Positions 1-11,200 of a stretch of DNA of 14,720 nt are shown in pieces. How positions within the stretch are numbered: position 1 is the first letter of the stretch; each line of letters opens with the position of its first letter. The position numbers were made by a program, and so were the translations under genes. The stretch is taken from contig NZOF01000023.1 of assembly GCA_002695185.1 (NCBI GenBank), positions 1-14,720 on the forward strand, written 5' to 3'. The notes beneath the pieces were generated by a model that worked only from the letters and a program-made list of their open reading frames with translations, searched no databases and had not been told where the DNA came from. This DNA comes from Erythrobacter sp. (GTDB lineage: Bacteria; Pseudomonadota; Alphaproteobacteria; Sphingomonadales; Sphingomonadaceae).

Positions 1-1557
1 CATCAATTTATTGATGGTCTCCACCATGTGCACCGGGATGCGAATCGTCCGTGCTTGGTCGGCGATAGCCCTAGTGATGGCCTGCCGAATCCACCAGGTG
101 GCATAGGTGCTGAACTTGTAGCCGCGGCGGTATTCGAACTTGTCGACCGCCTTCATCAGACCGATGTTGCCTTCCTGGATCAGGTCGAGGAACTGCAAAC
201 CGCGGTTGGTGTATTTCTTCGCGATCGAGATCACGAGGCGCAGGTTCGCCTCGACCATTTCCTTCTTGGCGATACGCGCTTCGCGTTCACCCTTCTGGAC
301 CATGTTCACGATGCGGCGGAATTCTTCCAGCGCCATGCCCGTGGCGCTGGCGATATCGCTGATTTCCGTGCGGATACGGTCGATCGCATCGCCTTCCTTC
401 TCTGCGAAGGCGGCCCATTTCTTGTCCTTCTTGACGCGATCATCCATCCAGTGATCGTCAAGCTCGTTACCGATATAGGCTTCGAGGAAGTCGATACGCT
501 TGACCTTGTGGCGTTCGGCAAGACGCAGCATCTGGCCACCAAGCGCGGTCAGGCGGCGATTGAACGCATAGAGGTTGTCGACCAGGAATTCGATCTTGGT
601 CGCGTGGAACTGGACGCTTTCGACCTCGGCGGTCAGCTGATCCGACAGGTCCTCGTATTTCTTTTCCTTGGCCGGTGGGAATGCTTCGCCCCGGCCGAGG
701 GTGTCCACGCGTTCCTTCTGGAGCTTTTCGAACTTGCCGAACAGATCCTTGATGCGGGCGAAACGCTCGATAGCGTCCGGCTTGAGCGCGGCTTCCATCT
801 GGGCGAGGGACATGGTGTTGTCCTCGTCCTCATCGTCATCCGACTTGGACGAACCCTCTTCGCCGTCCTCGTCGTCGGAATCGGAATCGCTGTCGTCATC
901 TTCATCGTCACGGATGGTCGGACCCGCGGTTTCTTCCGAAATCTCGCCGTCGTCATCATCGTCCTCGGCGCCTTCGGCCAGCTTGTCTGCCGGTGGTTCC
1001 TTGGAAAGCATGGCGTCGAGATCGAGGATCTCGCGCAACTGCATTTCCTCGTTATTGAGGGCTTCGGACCACTGGATGATCGCGTGGAAGGTGATCGGGC
1101 TCTGGCACAGGCCCATGATCATCATGTCGCGGCCGGCTTCGATCCGCTTGGCGATGGCGATTTCGCCTTCGCGGCTGAGCAGTTCCACCGCGCCCATTTC
1201 GCGCAGGTACATGCGGACCGGATCATCCGTCCGGCCTTCGGAAGCGGCCTTCTTGACCGGAGCCTTCTTCGCGTCCTTTTCCTTGGCGGAAGGAGCCGGT
1301 GCGATTTCCTCGACCTCGTCTTCCTGTTCGGCGTCTTCGTCGTGCTCGACGATCTGCACGCCCATTTCGGAAAGGGCCGACTGAATATCTTCGATCTGGT
1401 CGGAGCTCATTTCGCCTTGCGGCAGCGCGTCGTTGAGTTCGTCATATGTGACGTAACCCTTCTTCTTCGCTTTCGAGATCAGCTTCTTGATCGATGCTTC
1501 GTTGAGATCGATCAGGGGAGCGTCGTCTTTTTCGCCCGACTTCGATTTGGTTGCCAT
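1..1557 (-). CDS. rpoD: RNA polymerase primary sigma factor RpoD (sigma-70), 3' end cut off by the window
   Basis: This is the housekeeping sigma factor, which directs core RNA polymerase to -35/-10 promoters. The 519 codons visible begin [20 protein letters not shown]. Region 1.1 covers about residues 20-95. Region 1.2 starts near residue 110 ([20 protein letters not shown]). A very acidic stretch at about 217-246 lies in the non-conserved region. Regions 2.1-2.4 lie at about 435-510 ([20 protein letters not shown], then [14 protein letters not shown] and RTIRIPVHM). Regions 3 and 4 are missing because the window stops at MVETINKLM. The ATG at 1557 is 19 bp beyond the dnaG stop, so it is probably co-transcribed with dnaG. 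Its ribosome binding site is weak. Identity is certain from region 2. Confidence 0.97.
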   Translation of the reverse strand, partial: MATKSKSGEKDDAPLIDLNEASIKKLISKAKKKGYVTYDELNDALPQGEMSSDQIEDIQSALSEMGVQIVEHDEDAEQEDEVEEIAPAPSAKEKDAKKAPVKKAASEGRTDDPVRMYLREMGAVELLSREGEIAIAKRIEAGRDMMIMGLCQSPITFHAIIQWSEALNNEEMQLREILDLDAMLSKEPPADKLAEGAEDDDDDGEISEETAGPTIRDDEDDDSDSDSDDEDGEEGSSKSDDDEDEDNTMSLAQMEAALKPDAIERFARIKDLFGKFEKLQKERVDTLGRGEAFPPAKEKKYEDLSDQLTAEVESVQFHATKIEFLVDNLYAFNRRLTALGGQMLRLAERHKVKRIDFLEAYIGNELDDHWMDDRVKKDKKWAAFAEKEGDAIDRIRTEISDIASATGMALEEFRRIVNMVQKGEREARIAKKEMVEANLRLVISIAKKYTNRGLQFLDLIQEGNIGLMKAVDKFEYRRGYKFSTYATWWIRQAITRAIADQARTIRIPVHMVETINKLM

Positions 1558-1576
1558 AAACTGCAATCAGTCCGTT

Positions 1577-3460
1577 CTATGCGCCGCCAGCAGGAGTTGA
1601 GCCCTGTGCGGTTTCTGAATCTTTCGCAGCCGCTGTTGCGGCCCGTCGACTTGCCATCTGTCCGAGTCTCGCCTCGAATTCCAGTTTCCGTTTCAGCAAA
1701 CGCTGCTGATCCGCGAAAGCTCCTTCGGGGTCGATCTCGAAACGCGCGGTTGCTTCCGCAAGCGCGGCTTCGAGTGCCGGCCTTTCGACCAGCAATGACA
1801 CGGCTTCGGCCAGATCCTCGCGCGCATCAACCGGATCGGTGCCTTTATCGAGAAAGGCGAAGCGGGTGTTTGCCGGTGGGGCGGGGAGGCCTTCAGGCAG
1901 CGATATGGGCGATTGTGCGCGCGAATCAAGCATTTCCGCAGCGGCGAGCAACGAATCTATTGCCGGGCCCGCATTCGGGTCACGCATTGCAAAGCGGGAG
2001 AGGGCGCTTTCATGCCGAAGAATCTCACCGGGATGCAGCAGCAGCCCGTGGATGACGGCGCTGGTCAGGGTATCACGCGAGCCGCCGGAAATGGCGCGTT
2101 TCAGCCGCTCCGCGGTCTCTTGCGACAGGCGCGGGGCCTGCTGCTTGAAGCCGTTTTTCTGCCACTCGCCCCGGGGTTTGAACGGGCGTTGCTGGCGGGG
2201 CGGGAAGGCAAAGTCGGAAAAGCGGTCCTGCAGCTCGCGCTTGTAGAGTGCGCGGATGTCGGGGTGCTGGATCGCCTCGACATGCACCATCAGCCGTTCC
2301 TTGAGGCCGGCCTTGTCCTCGGGCGATTCGAGTGGAACCGCATCGCGTTCGAACTGCCAGAGCGTATCGAGCAATCCGGTGGCAGAGGATAAGGCCTCCT
2401 CCATCGCGCCGATGCCTTTTTCGCGAATAAGATCGTCCGGATCCATGCCCGCAGGCATGCGCACGATAGCCAGCGAGTGGCCCGGCCTAAGCAGCGGCAG
2501 CACCCGGCCGATGGCGCGCATTGCGGCCCGCTGTCCGGCATTGTCGCCATCGAAGCACAGGATCGGCCGCTCGACCTGGCGCCAGAGCAGTTCGATCTGG
2601 TTCTCGGTCAGCGCCGTGCCCAGCGGGGCGACGACCTCTGCAATGCCCGCATTGACCAGTGCGATGGCATCCATATAGCCTTCGACGACGACGATGCGCC
2701 CGCTCTGACGCGCTGCGGGAGCCGCCCGGTGTAAATTATAAAGCGTACGTCCCTTGTCGAAGAGCGGCGTATCGGGGCTGTTGAGATATTTGGGACCATG
2801 CGCGTCCGCATCTAGAATACGCCCACCGAAAGCGATCACGCGGCCACGCGCGTCCTGGATCGGCAGCATCAACCGCCCGCGAAAGCGATCGTAGGGATCC
2901 TTGCCCTCGACATCGATCCGCATGCCCGCTTCGATCAGCATGGCGTCTTCGAAGGGCAGGGCGGCTGCCAGCGCCTGCCGCTCCACGGGCGCAAAGCCGA
3001 AGCCGAACTCGCGCACGACCTTTTCGGAAAAGCCACGGCGTTTGAGATAGCTGCGCGCTTCTGCGCCCTCCGGCGAGGAAAGCCGGTCGACGAACCATTG
3101 CTGCGCCGCGCTGGTTACATCGTGCAGGCTGGCACGTTTTTCCGCACGCTCGGCAGAGCGGGGGTCGGGCGCGGGGATTTCCATCCCGGCTTCGGCGGCC
3201 AGTTCCTTGACCGCATCCATGAACGGCAGGCCGCGCTGGTCGGTGAGCCAGCGGATCGCATCGCCATGCGCCTCGCAGCCGAAGCAGTGATAGAACCCCT
3301 TCTCGTCATTGACGTAAAAGCTGGGTGTCTTCTCGTTGTGGAAGGGGCAGCACGCCTTGAATTCCCGGCCCGCCTTGGTCAGGCGAAGGGTGCGCCCGAT
3401 GACGGCCGACAAGGTCGTCCGCATCCGCAATTCATCCAGCCATTGGGGGGTGAGCGCCAT
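1577..3460 (-). CDS. dnaG: DNA primase DnaG
   Basis: DnaG makes the RNA primers for leading- and lagging-strand replication and is recruited by the DnaB helicase. At 627 aa it has the usual length. The N-terminal CHC2 zinc finger is visible (CCPFHNEKTPSF, then FYHCFGCE), with Cys38, His41, Cys59 and Cys62 as likely ligands. The catalytic core has YDRFRGRLMLPI, and the TOPRIM fold has VVEGYMDA and CFDGDNAGQRAA, whose acidic residues bind metal. The last 200 or so residues form the less conserved helicase-binding part. The frame can be extended to a GTG at 3466, but that GTG overlaps an AGGTAGG ribosome binding site ideally placed for the ATG at 3460, so the ATG is chosen. It sits between a lipoprotein gene (33 bp upstream) and rpoD (19 bp downstream), matching the conserved dnaG-rpoD order. 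Confidence 0.97.
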   Translation of the reverse strand: MALTPQWLDELRMRTTLSAVIGRTLRLTKAGREFKACCPFHNEKTPSFYVNDEKGFYHCFGCEAHGDAIRWLTDQRGLPFMDAVKELAAEAGMEIPAPDPRSAERAEKRASLHDVTSAAQQWFVDRLSSPEGAEARSYLKRRGFSEKVVREFGFGFAPVERQALAAALPFEDAMLIEAGMRIDVEGKDPYDRFRGRLMLPIQDARGRVIAFGGRILDADAHGPKYLNSPDTPLFDKGRTLYNLHRAAPAARQSGRIVVVEGYMDAIALVNAGIAEVVAPLGTALTENQIELLWRQVERPILCFDGDNAGQRAAMRAIGRVLPLLRPGHSLAIVRMPAGMDPDDLIREKGIGAMEEALSSATGLLDTLWQFERDAVPLESPEDKAGLKERLMVHVEAIQHPDIRALYKRELQDRFSDFAFPPRQQRPFKPRGEWQKNGFKQQAPRLSQETAERLKRAISGGSRDTLTSAVIHGLLLHPGEILRHESALSRFAMRDPNAGPAIDSLLAAAEMLDSRAQSPISLPEGLPAPPANTRFAFLDKGTDPVDAREDLAEAVSLLVERPALEAALAEATARFEIDPEGAFADQQRLLKRKLEFEARLGQMASRRAATAAAKDSETAQGSTPAGGA

Positions 3461-3465
3461 GCCCA

Positions 3466-3472
3466 CCTACCT
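3466..3472 (-). promoter_or_regulatory. Ribosome binding site deciding the dnaG start
   Basis: The minus strand reads AGGTAGG, then TGGGC, then ATG (start at 3460). This is a strong purine-rich site with 5-nt spacing. The alternative GTG codon begins at the last base of this motif, so starting there would leave no site upstream. Confidence 0.7.
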
Positions 3473-3493
3473 AATGGCTGGAAACGAATTCCG

Positions 3494-4180
3494 CTAGTTG
3501 GCGGCGCGCTCACCTGCCGGTTTTTCTTCGGCCGGGAAGGGCCCCTTGGCGGCAGCCTGATTACCGTCGATTTCCAGCAGATAAGCATCGGAAGGACCCG
3601 CGGGCGGGAGGGTGGATTGCCACCAGAATGTGATGGTCGATCCGGGCTTCCAGCCTTCTCCTTCGGTGACCCGCCAGATCAGGCGTCCGCCATCGCTGGT
3701 GATCGAGATCGCGTCCTCGCTCCCCAGAGCGTTCAGCGCCTGAGCGTTGGAATAACCGACAGCGCGATTGAAGCCATGCGCCTCATTCGTCATGCGGAAA
3801 AGGGTAGGGGGGCTTTCCAGCACCTCGGGCCCCTCTTCGGGTTGATCTTCCACCTGTGGTGCATCGGCCAGCGTGACCTGATGCACATAGGTATAGATTG
3901 TATCGGTGGGCATATCCCCGGGCACGCATTCGGTAACGACTTCGGGACAGGCCACGAAACTCACCATCTTGCCGATCTCGCGATTGCCGGCGCTCAGCAA
4001 GGTTTCAACCTCGTCGCCCTGCGGCCCGACGATACGTGCGCCGAGGGTCGACAGGTCGAGATCGGCCGGTGCGAGCGCGCGCGGCTGAGCCACCGTGGGG
4101 GTGGGGGTAGGCGCGACTTCCGGTTCCTTTTCCCCGCACGCGGTCAGCGCGAGCGGCGCAAAGATCAGCAGCTTTTTCAC
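3494..4180 (-). CDS. Predicted lipoprotein of unknown function, between yqeY and dnaG
   Basis: I do not recognise a family. The 228-aa product starts with a short type II signal peptide, MKKLLIFAPLALTAC, with lipobox LTAC and the lipidated cysteine at residue 15. A Pro/Thr-rich linker follows (about 20-34), then a globular domain of about 185 residues. Cys78 and Cys85 (C-x6-C) could form a disulfide, which would fit a periplasmic location. The GTG start overlaps the yqeY stop as GTGA, so translation is probably coupled. The stop is 33 bp before dnaG. The charge after the cysteine (GEKEPE) does not clearly settle inner versus outer membrane. Gene reality is well supported by the lipobox and operon packing; function is open. 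Confidence 0.85.
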   Translation of the reverse strand: MKKLLIFAPLALTACGEKEPEVAPTPTPTVAQPRALAPADLDLSTLGARIVGPQGDEVETLLSAGNREIGKMVSFVACPEVVTECVPGDMPTDTIYTYVHQVTLADAPQVEDQPEEGPEVLESPPTLFRMTNEAHGFNRAVGYSNAQALNALGSEDAISITSDGGRLIWRVTEGEGWKPGSTITFWWQSTLPPAGPSDAYLLEIDGNQAAAKGPFPAEEKPAGERAAN

Positions 4181-4629
4181 GACAGCGCCTCCTTCACCAG
4201 TCCGCTGGCCTTGGTCATGTCGAGCGTCGCACCGTGGCGGGCTTTCAGTTCGCCCATGACCTTGCCCATATCCTTCATCCCATCGGCGCCAGTATCCGCC
4301 TTAATCTGGGCGATGGCGGCGCGTGTTTCTTCCTCGCTCATCTGCTGGGGCAGGAATTCCTCGATCACGACCAGCTCGCCCTGTTCCTTGTCGGCCAGTT
4401 CCTGACGCCCGCCTTCTTCGTACATGGCGATCGATTCGCGGCGCTGCTTGGCCATCTTCATCAGGACGTCGGTGACCAGCTCATCGTCTTCCGGCTTCTT
4501 GTCCGCGGTCCGCAGTTCGATGTCGCGATCCTTGATCTTCGCACCGATAAGACGCAGCGTCGCGGTGCGTTCCTTGTCCTTGGCCTTCATGGCGGTGACT
4601 GTTTCGGCCTGAATTTTTTCGCGCAGCAT
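4177..4629 (-). CDS. yqeY: GatB/YqeY domain-containing protein
   Basis: This is a small, mostly helical protein of the YqeY family, related to the C-terminal tRNA-binding domain of GatB, the amidotransferase subunit that makes Gln-tRNA or Asn-tRNA. Its own role is not settled. The 150-aa length is typical. Diagnostic stretches are TATLRLIGAKIKDRDIE near residue 24, EELVVIEEFLPQQM-like sequence (here GELVVIEEFLPQQMSEEE) in the middle, and KDMGKVMGELKARHG near the C-terminus. The ATG at 4629 has AGAGG four bases upstream. It heads the yqeY-lipoprotein-dnaG-rpoD operon, and linkage of yqeY to dnaG-rpoD is common in bacteria. It is transcribed divergently from carA. Confidence 0.93.
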   Translation of the reverse strand: MLREKIQAETVTAMKAKDKERTATLRLIGAKIKDRDIELRTADKKPEDDELVTDVLMKMAKQRRESIAMYEEGGRQELADKEQGELVVIEEFLPQQMSEEETRAAIAQIKADTGADGMKDMGKVMGELKARHGATLDMTKASGLVKEALS

Positions 4630-4667
4630 TGTGCCTCTATTCGTGAATCTGTGGATGGTTCACACTT

Positions 4668-4695
4668 CATTTAGAACAAGTCGCCGTAATGCCAA
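4668..4695 (-). promoter_or_regulatory. Candidate promoter of the yqeY-dnaG-rpoD operon
   Basis: The minus strand has TTGGCA (4695-4690), a 16-bp spacer and TAAATG (4673-4668). This would place the transcription start about 30 bases before the yqeY ATG. The -35 is good and the -10 is weak. It is the best candidate I see in this intergenic region. Confidence 0.35.
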
Positions 4696-4715
4696 GGGTT
4701 CGTCCAATTAGGCGG

Positions 4716-4743
4716 TTGACGGGACTCGCTCCGGTCCTTAGCG
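4716..4743 (+). promoter_or_regulatory. Candidate carA promoter
   Basis: TTGACG at 4716-4721 is a near-consensus -35. With a 16-bp spacer the -10 would be TTAGCG at 4738-4743, which is poor, although -10 elements are often degenerate in alphaproteobacteria. Transcription would begin near 4750. That would leave the left arm of the nearby inverted repeat out of the RNA, so the two proposals compete. Confidence 0.3.
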
Positions 4744-4788
4744 GCTGGGACTTAGCACACATCGCTGGAAACCCCTGACACCGGAGCG
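4727..4788 (+). promoter_or_regulatory. Inverted repeat in the carA leader covering the ribosome binding site
   Basis: CGCTCCGGT (4727-4735) and ACCGGAGCG (4780-4788) are perfect 9-bp inverted arms separated by 44 bases. The right arm contains GGAG (4783-4786), the carA ribosome binding site, seven bases before the ATG. In RNA the pairing would hide that site. Between the arms CTTAGC occurs twice (4737-4742 and 4751-4756). No known riboswitch was recognised. It could be a leader hairpin, an operator or chance. Confidence 0.4.
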
Positions 4789-4793
4789 CCCCC

Positions 4794-5972
4794 ATGGCCC
4801 TGTCCGCATTTTCGCACGCGCAACCCAAAGACGCGACGGGAGTCATCGTCCTCGCCGACGGAACCTGTATCTGGGGGAAGGGCTTTGGCGCTTCCGGATC
4901 TGCCGTGGGCGAAGTCTGCTTCAACACGGCGATGACCGGTTATCAGGAAGTGATGACCGACCCTTCCTATGACAGCCAGATCGTCACCTTCACCTTCCCG
5001 CACATCGGCAATGTCGGTGCGAACGAGGAAGACGTCGAGAGCCGCGGCCTTGGCGCGGTCGGCCTGATCGTGCGGCAGGACGTGACCCGCCATTCGAATT
5101 TCCGGGCGCGCGACGAATTCGTCGAATGGTGCGTGAAGCATGGCAAGATCGGCCTGTCGGGCGTGGATACGCGGGCTCTCACCCGCCGTATCCGCGTGCA
5201 GGGCGCGCCAAACGCCGTTATCGCGCACAATCCGCGCGGCCAGTTCGACATGAAAGCGCTGCAGAAACAGGCTGCGGAATGGAGCGGGCTGGAAGGCCTC
5301 GATCTCGTCCCCGGTGTGACGCGCGATGCGCATGAAAACTGGAAGGGCGGTTTCTGGCAGCTGGGCACCGGATATGCCGAGGCTGACAATGAAAAGCCGC
5401 ATGTCGTCGCCATCGATTACGGGGCCAAGGACAACATCTTCCGCAATCTCGTAAAGGCAGGCGCGAAGGTCACGGTGGTTCCGGCGCGGACGAGCCTTGA
5501 AGATATTCTCGCCTTGCAGCCTGACGGCGTGTTTCTCTCCAACGGCCCCGGCGATCCGGCAGCCACGGGTGAATATGCCGTGCCGGTGATCAAGGGCCTG
5601 CTCGACCGAGACATTCCGCTGTTTGGCATCTGCCTCGGCCACCAGATGCTCGGCCTTGCGGCAGGGGCGAAGACCGCCAAGATGTTCCAGGGCCACCGCG
5701 GCGCCAACCACCCCGTCCAGCGTGTCGGGGACGGGTGGGGCGACAGCACCGGCCTCGTCGAGATTACCAGTATGAACCACGGCTTCGCGGTCGACGGCGA
5801 GACTTTGCCGGAAGGTGTGGAGCAAACGCATGTCTCGCTGTTCGACGGGACGAACTGCGGGATTTCGATCAAGGGCAAGAAGGCGTTCGGGGTGCAGTAT
5901 CACCCTGAGGCGAGCCCCGGCCCACAGGACAGCTTCTACCTGTTCGAGAAGTTCGTTGGGATGTTGGGGTGA
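4794..5972 (+). CDS. carA: Carbamoyl-phosphate synthase small (glutaminase) subunit
   Basis: CarA hydrolyses glutamine and passes the ammonia through a tunnel to CarB, which makes carbamoyl phosphate for pyrimidine and arginine synthesis. The length of 392 aa is typical. The N-terminal CarA-specific domain covers about residues 1-150 (GEVCFNTAMTGYQEVMTDPS, then SGVDTRALTRRIR). The class I glutamine amidotransferase domain covers about 195-385. It has SNGPGDPAA, the nucleophile elbow FGICLGHQ with Cys280, and VQYHPEASPGP supplying His370 and Glu372, so the catalytic triad is complete. GGAG lies seven bases before the ATG. The stop overlaps the GTG start of the next gene as GTGA. All expected motifs are present. 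Confidence 0.98.
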   Translation: MALSAFSHAQPKDATGVIVLADGTCIWGKGFGASGSAVGEVCFNTAMTGYQEVMTDPSYDSQIVTFTFPHIGNVGANEEDVESRGLGAVGLIVRQDVTRHSNFRARDEFVEWCVKHGKIGLSGVDTRALTRRIRVQGAPNAVIAHNPRGQFDMKALQKQAAEWSGLEGLDLVPGVTRDAHENWKGGFWQLGTGYAEADNEKPHVVAIDYGAKDNIFRNLVKAGAKVTVVPARTSLEDILALQPDGVFLSNGPGDPAATGEYAVPVIKGLLDRDIPLFGICLGHQMLGLAAGAKTAKMFQGHRGANHPVQRVGDGWGDSTGLVEITSMNHGFAVDGETLPEGVEQTHVSLFDGTNCGISIKGKKAFGVQYHPEASPGPQDSFYLFEKFVGMLG

Positions 5973-6351
5973 GCATCGATTTCGCCACCCTCAAGGATTG
6001 GTTCTTTCTGGGCGTCGTTTTTCTATGCATCGTAGTGCTGCCGCTGGGTGTTGCTGTCAGCCTTCGGCGAAATCGTCGAGAGATAGAGGCATTCGAACAC
6101 GCCGATTTGTCGGAATTGAAGCTCTGCATCCCGGTTCATCAGCTGAACTGGCTAAAATACAAGTTGGGTAAAATGGGGTGGCAGCTCATCTCGGAAGAAG
6201 CCGATCCTAAATTCCGGAACAACCTACACGTCCGCTTTTCGACGAATGGAAATGATGCTCGTCCTCTAAAGGATGTCCTTCATTCCCTCAACCGATCGCT
6301 CGCTTTGTCGATCGGCCCGCTCAATTTGCATCGCGAGGAACCGCAACAGTA

Positions 6352-6352
<1 letters not shown>
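5969..6352 (+). CDS. Small single-pass membrane protein of unknown function between carA and carB
   Basis: I do not recognise a family. The 127-aa product has one hydrophobic segment at about residues 11-31 ([20 protein letters not shown]). A basic patch follows (SLRRNRRE), which predicts an N-out, C-in orientation. The remaining 90 or so residues are soluble and contain [20 protein letters not shown]. The GTG start overlaps the carA stop (GTGA), and its TAA overlaps the carB ATG (TAATG), so all three genes are probably translationally coupled. By eye its base composition is less GC-rich than that of carA and carB, which may mean weak selection or later acquisition. No link to carbamoyl phosphate synthesis can be read from the protein. 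It is likely a real gene, given the coupling at both ends. Confidence 0.8.
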
Positions 6353-9675
<3,323 letters not shown>

Positions 9676-9791
9676 TAAGAAACAGACGCCTGCCCTTCCT
9701 GACATTTGGATAGATCGGTTGCCCGTACGGTTGCGGGACGGTTCCGAATTGTCCGGGAAGGGGTGGAAATGCAGGAAGGAATAGGGGTTCC

Positions 9792-10259
9792 ATGGAAAAA
9801 GTGCCGATGCTGGCAGAGGGCTACGAGAAGCTCACCGCAGACCTGAAGGCCTTGCGTGCGGAACGCCCGAAGATCGTCGATGCGATCGAGGAAGCGCGCG
9901 CGCACGGAGATCTTTCGGAAAACGCCGAATATCACGCTGCCAAAGAACGCCAGGGCCAGGTAGAGGCCATGATTGGCGATCTGGAAGACAAGATAAGTCG
10001 TGCCCAGATCATCGACCCCACGACCCTGTCCGGCGACAAGGTGATTTTCGGGGCTACCGTCACGCTGCTCGATGAGAACGACAAGCCGATCAAGTACCAG
10101 ATCGTGGGTCAGACCGAAGCCGATGCGGGTAGCGGCCGGATCAGTTACACTTCGCCTATCGCGCGGGCTCTCATCGGCAAGCAGGTCGACGACGAAATCG
10201 AGGTCACTGTGCCCAGCGGCGACAAGTTCTACCTGGTCGAGAAAATCGAATTTATCTGA
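9792..10259 (+). CDS. greA: Transcription elongation factor GreA
   Basis: GreA enters the secondary channel of backtracked RNA polymerase and stimulates cleavage of the extruded RNA 3' end. The 155-aa length fits (158 in E. coli). The N-terminal coiled-coil hairpin (about 1-75) has the tip motif [15 protein letters not shown], whose acidic residues Asp40 and Glu43 correspond to the functional pair. The C-terminal FKBP-like domain has TVTLLDEND, then [19 protein letters not shown] lies five bases before the ATG. The 116-bp gap after carB holds no gene, and I found no convincing terminator there, so greA may be read through from carB or have its own weak promoter. Two intrinsic terminators follow the gene. 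Confidence 0.97.
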   Translation: MEKVPMLAEGYEKLTADLKALRAERPKIVDAIEEARAHGDLSENAEYHAAKERQGQVEAMIGDLEDKISRAQIIDPTTLSGDKVIFGATVTLLDENDKPIKYQIVGQTEADAGSGRISYTSPIARALIGKQVDDEIEVTVPSGDKFYLVEKIEFI

Positions 10260-10269
10260 GAAAGTGGTT

Positions 10270-10297
10270 CTCTCCCTAAAAAGGGAGAGTCATTTTT
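10270..10297 (+). terminator. Intrinsic terminator of greA (first)
   Basis: A perfect 8-bp stem, CTCTCCCT and AGGGAGAG, closes an AAAA loop and is followed by TCATTTTT. It starts 10 bases after the greA stop. Confidence 0.85.
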
Positions 10298-10310
10298 CAA
10301 CCAAGCTTCG

Positions 10311-10337
10311 GGCCGCTCTTTTTAGGGGCGGCCTTTT
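10311..10337 (+). terminator. Second intrinsic terminator after greA
   Basis: GGCCGC (10311-10316) pairs with GCGGCC (10328-10333). The stem can be extended inward to 10 bp with G-U pairs around a TTT loop, and TTTT follows directly. The T tract lies on the plus-strand side, so it serves greA rather than the converging acetyltransferase gene, whose stop is only a few bases away. Confidence 0.75.
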
Positions 10338-10343
10338 GCTTGA

Positions 10344-10844
10344 TCAGGCCGACTTGGAGTCGGCGCCGGGCTCGATTGTTCTAACCATCGCCCAGTTGGT
10401 AATTTCGACGCCTTCGATTTCGAAGGTTCGTTTTTTCATCGCGGTATAGCCGGCGCTTTCGAATGCTGGCTTTGCTACCTCGCTCGCCTCGGTAAAGAGG
10501 TGGGTGATGCCGTGATACTTCGCATAAAGCGCCGCAGTTTCCAAAAGGCTGGAGGCAATGCCTTCCTCAGTATGGTCCGGATGGCAATAGAGGTGGTCTA
10601 GATGGCCGCTAGGCTCAAGCATGGCATAGGCCACAGGCTCGTCTTCTTCGTCGGTCGCGATGAATATCTGCGTGCCTGCATCCGCTTGCGCCTGATAGAC
10701 TTCAGGCCCCGCCAAGTTGGAAAGCCACGCATCGATCTGTTCTTCGCTGTAAGCGTCCGGTCCGATGGCACCGATCGCAGCACGGCCGAGCAGGGCAAGT
10801 GCCTCGGCATCGCCTTCCTCGAATGAGCGGATCGAATAGGCCAT
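10344..10844 (-). CDS. GNAT family N-acetyltransferase
   Basis: This 166-aa protein has the fold of acetyl-CoA-dependent GNAT transferases; its substrate cannot be told. Strand 1 and the first helices are at the N-terminus (MAYSIRSFEEGDAEAL). The central strands IFIATDEEDEPVAYAML (about 60-76) lead to motif A, HLDHLYCHPDHTEEGIASSLL (about 81-101), which binds the CoA pyrophosphate. The usual Arg/Gln of the R-x-x-G-x-G/A signature is Thr here (TEEGIA), a mild deviation. The C-terminal AFESAGYTAMKKRTFEIEGV is typical of the family. AAGGA lies nine bases before the ATG. It is 12 bp downstream of the DUF4170-like gene and probably co-transcribed with it; it converges on greA. Confidence 0.88.
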   Translation of the reverse strand: MAYSIRSFEEGDAEALALLGRAAIGAIGPDAYSEEQIDAWLSNLAGPEVYQAQADAGTQIFIATDEEDEPVAYAMLEPSGHLDHLYCHPDHTEEGIASSLLETAALYAKYHGITHLFTEASEVAKPAFESAGYTAMKKRTFEIEGVEITNWAMVRTIEPGADSKSA

Positions 10845-10856
10845 CGGGTCCGGTCC

Positions 10857-11108
10857 TTATGCTTCCGGGTCTAGCAATTTGTGCAGGTGAACGATGACGT
10901 ATTTCATTTCGGCATCGTCTACGGTTCGCTGGGCGTTGCCCCGCCATGCTGCTTCAGCATTTTCGTATGTCGAATAGACCCCGGCAACGTGAATGCTTTC
11001 CGGATCGGAGAAGGTGACGCTGCGAGGATCGGTAACACGACCGCCCATCACCAGATAAAGGGTCTGCTTGCTCTCTTTTTCTTCCATGATCGGTACACTT
11101 TCGCTCAT
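10857..11108 (-). CDS. DUF4170-like small protein of unknown function
   Basis: The sequence LYLVMGGRVTDPRS, then AEAAWRGNAQRTVDDAEMKY and VIVHLHKLLDPEA, resembles DUF4170 proteins of alphaproteobacteria as I remember them. No function is known to me. From the chosen ATG the product is 83 aa, with no signal peptide or membrane segment. The frame opens upstream to a GTG/ATG pair at 11171/11168. Those codons lie in or beside the arm of a terminator for the preceding gene, so they are unlikely starts. ATG codons at 11108 and 11087 are both possible and neither has a clear ribosome binding site; family members usually begin shortly before LYLV. It is followed after 12 bp by the acetyltransferase gene. 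Confidence 0.8.
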   Translation of the reverse strand: MSESVPIMEEKESKQTLYLVMGGRVTDPRSVTFSDPESIHVAGVYSTYENAEAAWRGNAQRTVDDAEMKYVIVHLHKLLDPEA

Positions 11109-11136
11109 TCGAGTTCGGGAGGAAATCGGCCACGCC

Positions 11137-11177
11137 AATAAAGAAAGCGGCGCGACAGGCAAGCCCATCACGCCGCT
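11137..11177 (-). terminator. Intrinsic terminator of the 169-aa stress gene
   Basis: On the minus strand AGCGGCG (11177-11171) pairs with CGCCGCT (11152-11146) around an 18-base loop that contains a small GGC/GCC inner stem. TTCTTTATT follows (11145-11137). It lies 24 bases after the stop of the upstream gene. The large loop makes it weaker than the greA terminators. Confidence 0.6.
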
Positions 11178-11200
11178 AAGCTGTTTTGGTTGAGATTTGG

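Noticed and set aside
28..2055. 675-aa open frame on the plus strand opposite rpoD and dnaG
   Set aside because: It runs antisense across two certain genes and their junction, with no recognisable domain.
3098..4405. 435-aa plus-strand open frame opposite dnaG, the lipoprotein and yqeY
   Set aside because: It is antisense to three supported minus-strand genes with operon packing, and the sequence has no recognisable motif.
9676..9791. Promoter or terminator between carB and greA
   Set aside because: CTGACA at 9699-9704 resembles a -35, but no acceptable -10 follows at 16-18 bp. Short palindromes such as CCGTACGG have no T tract. The evidence is too weak to list.
11109..11171. Upstream GTG/ATG starts for the DUF4170-like gene
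   Set aside because: They fall in or next to the stem of the terminator of the preceding gene and have no ribosome binding site.
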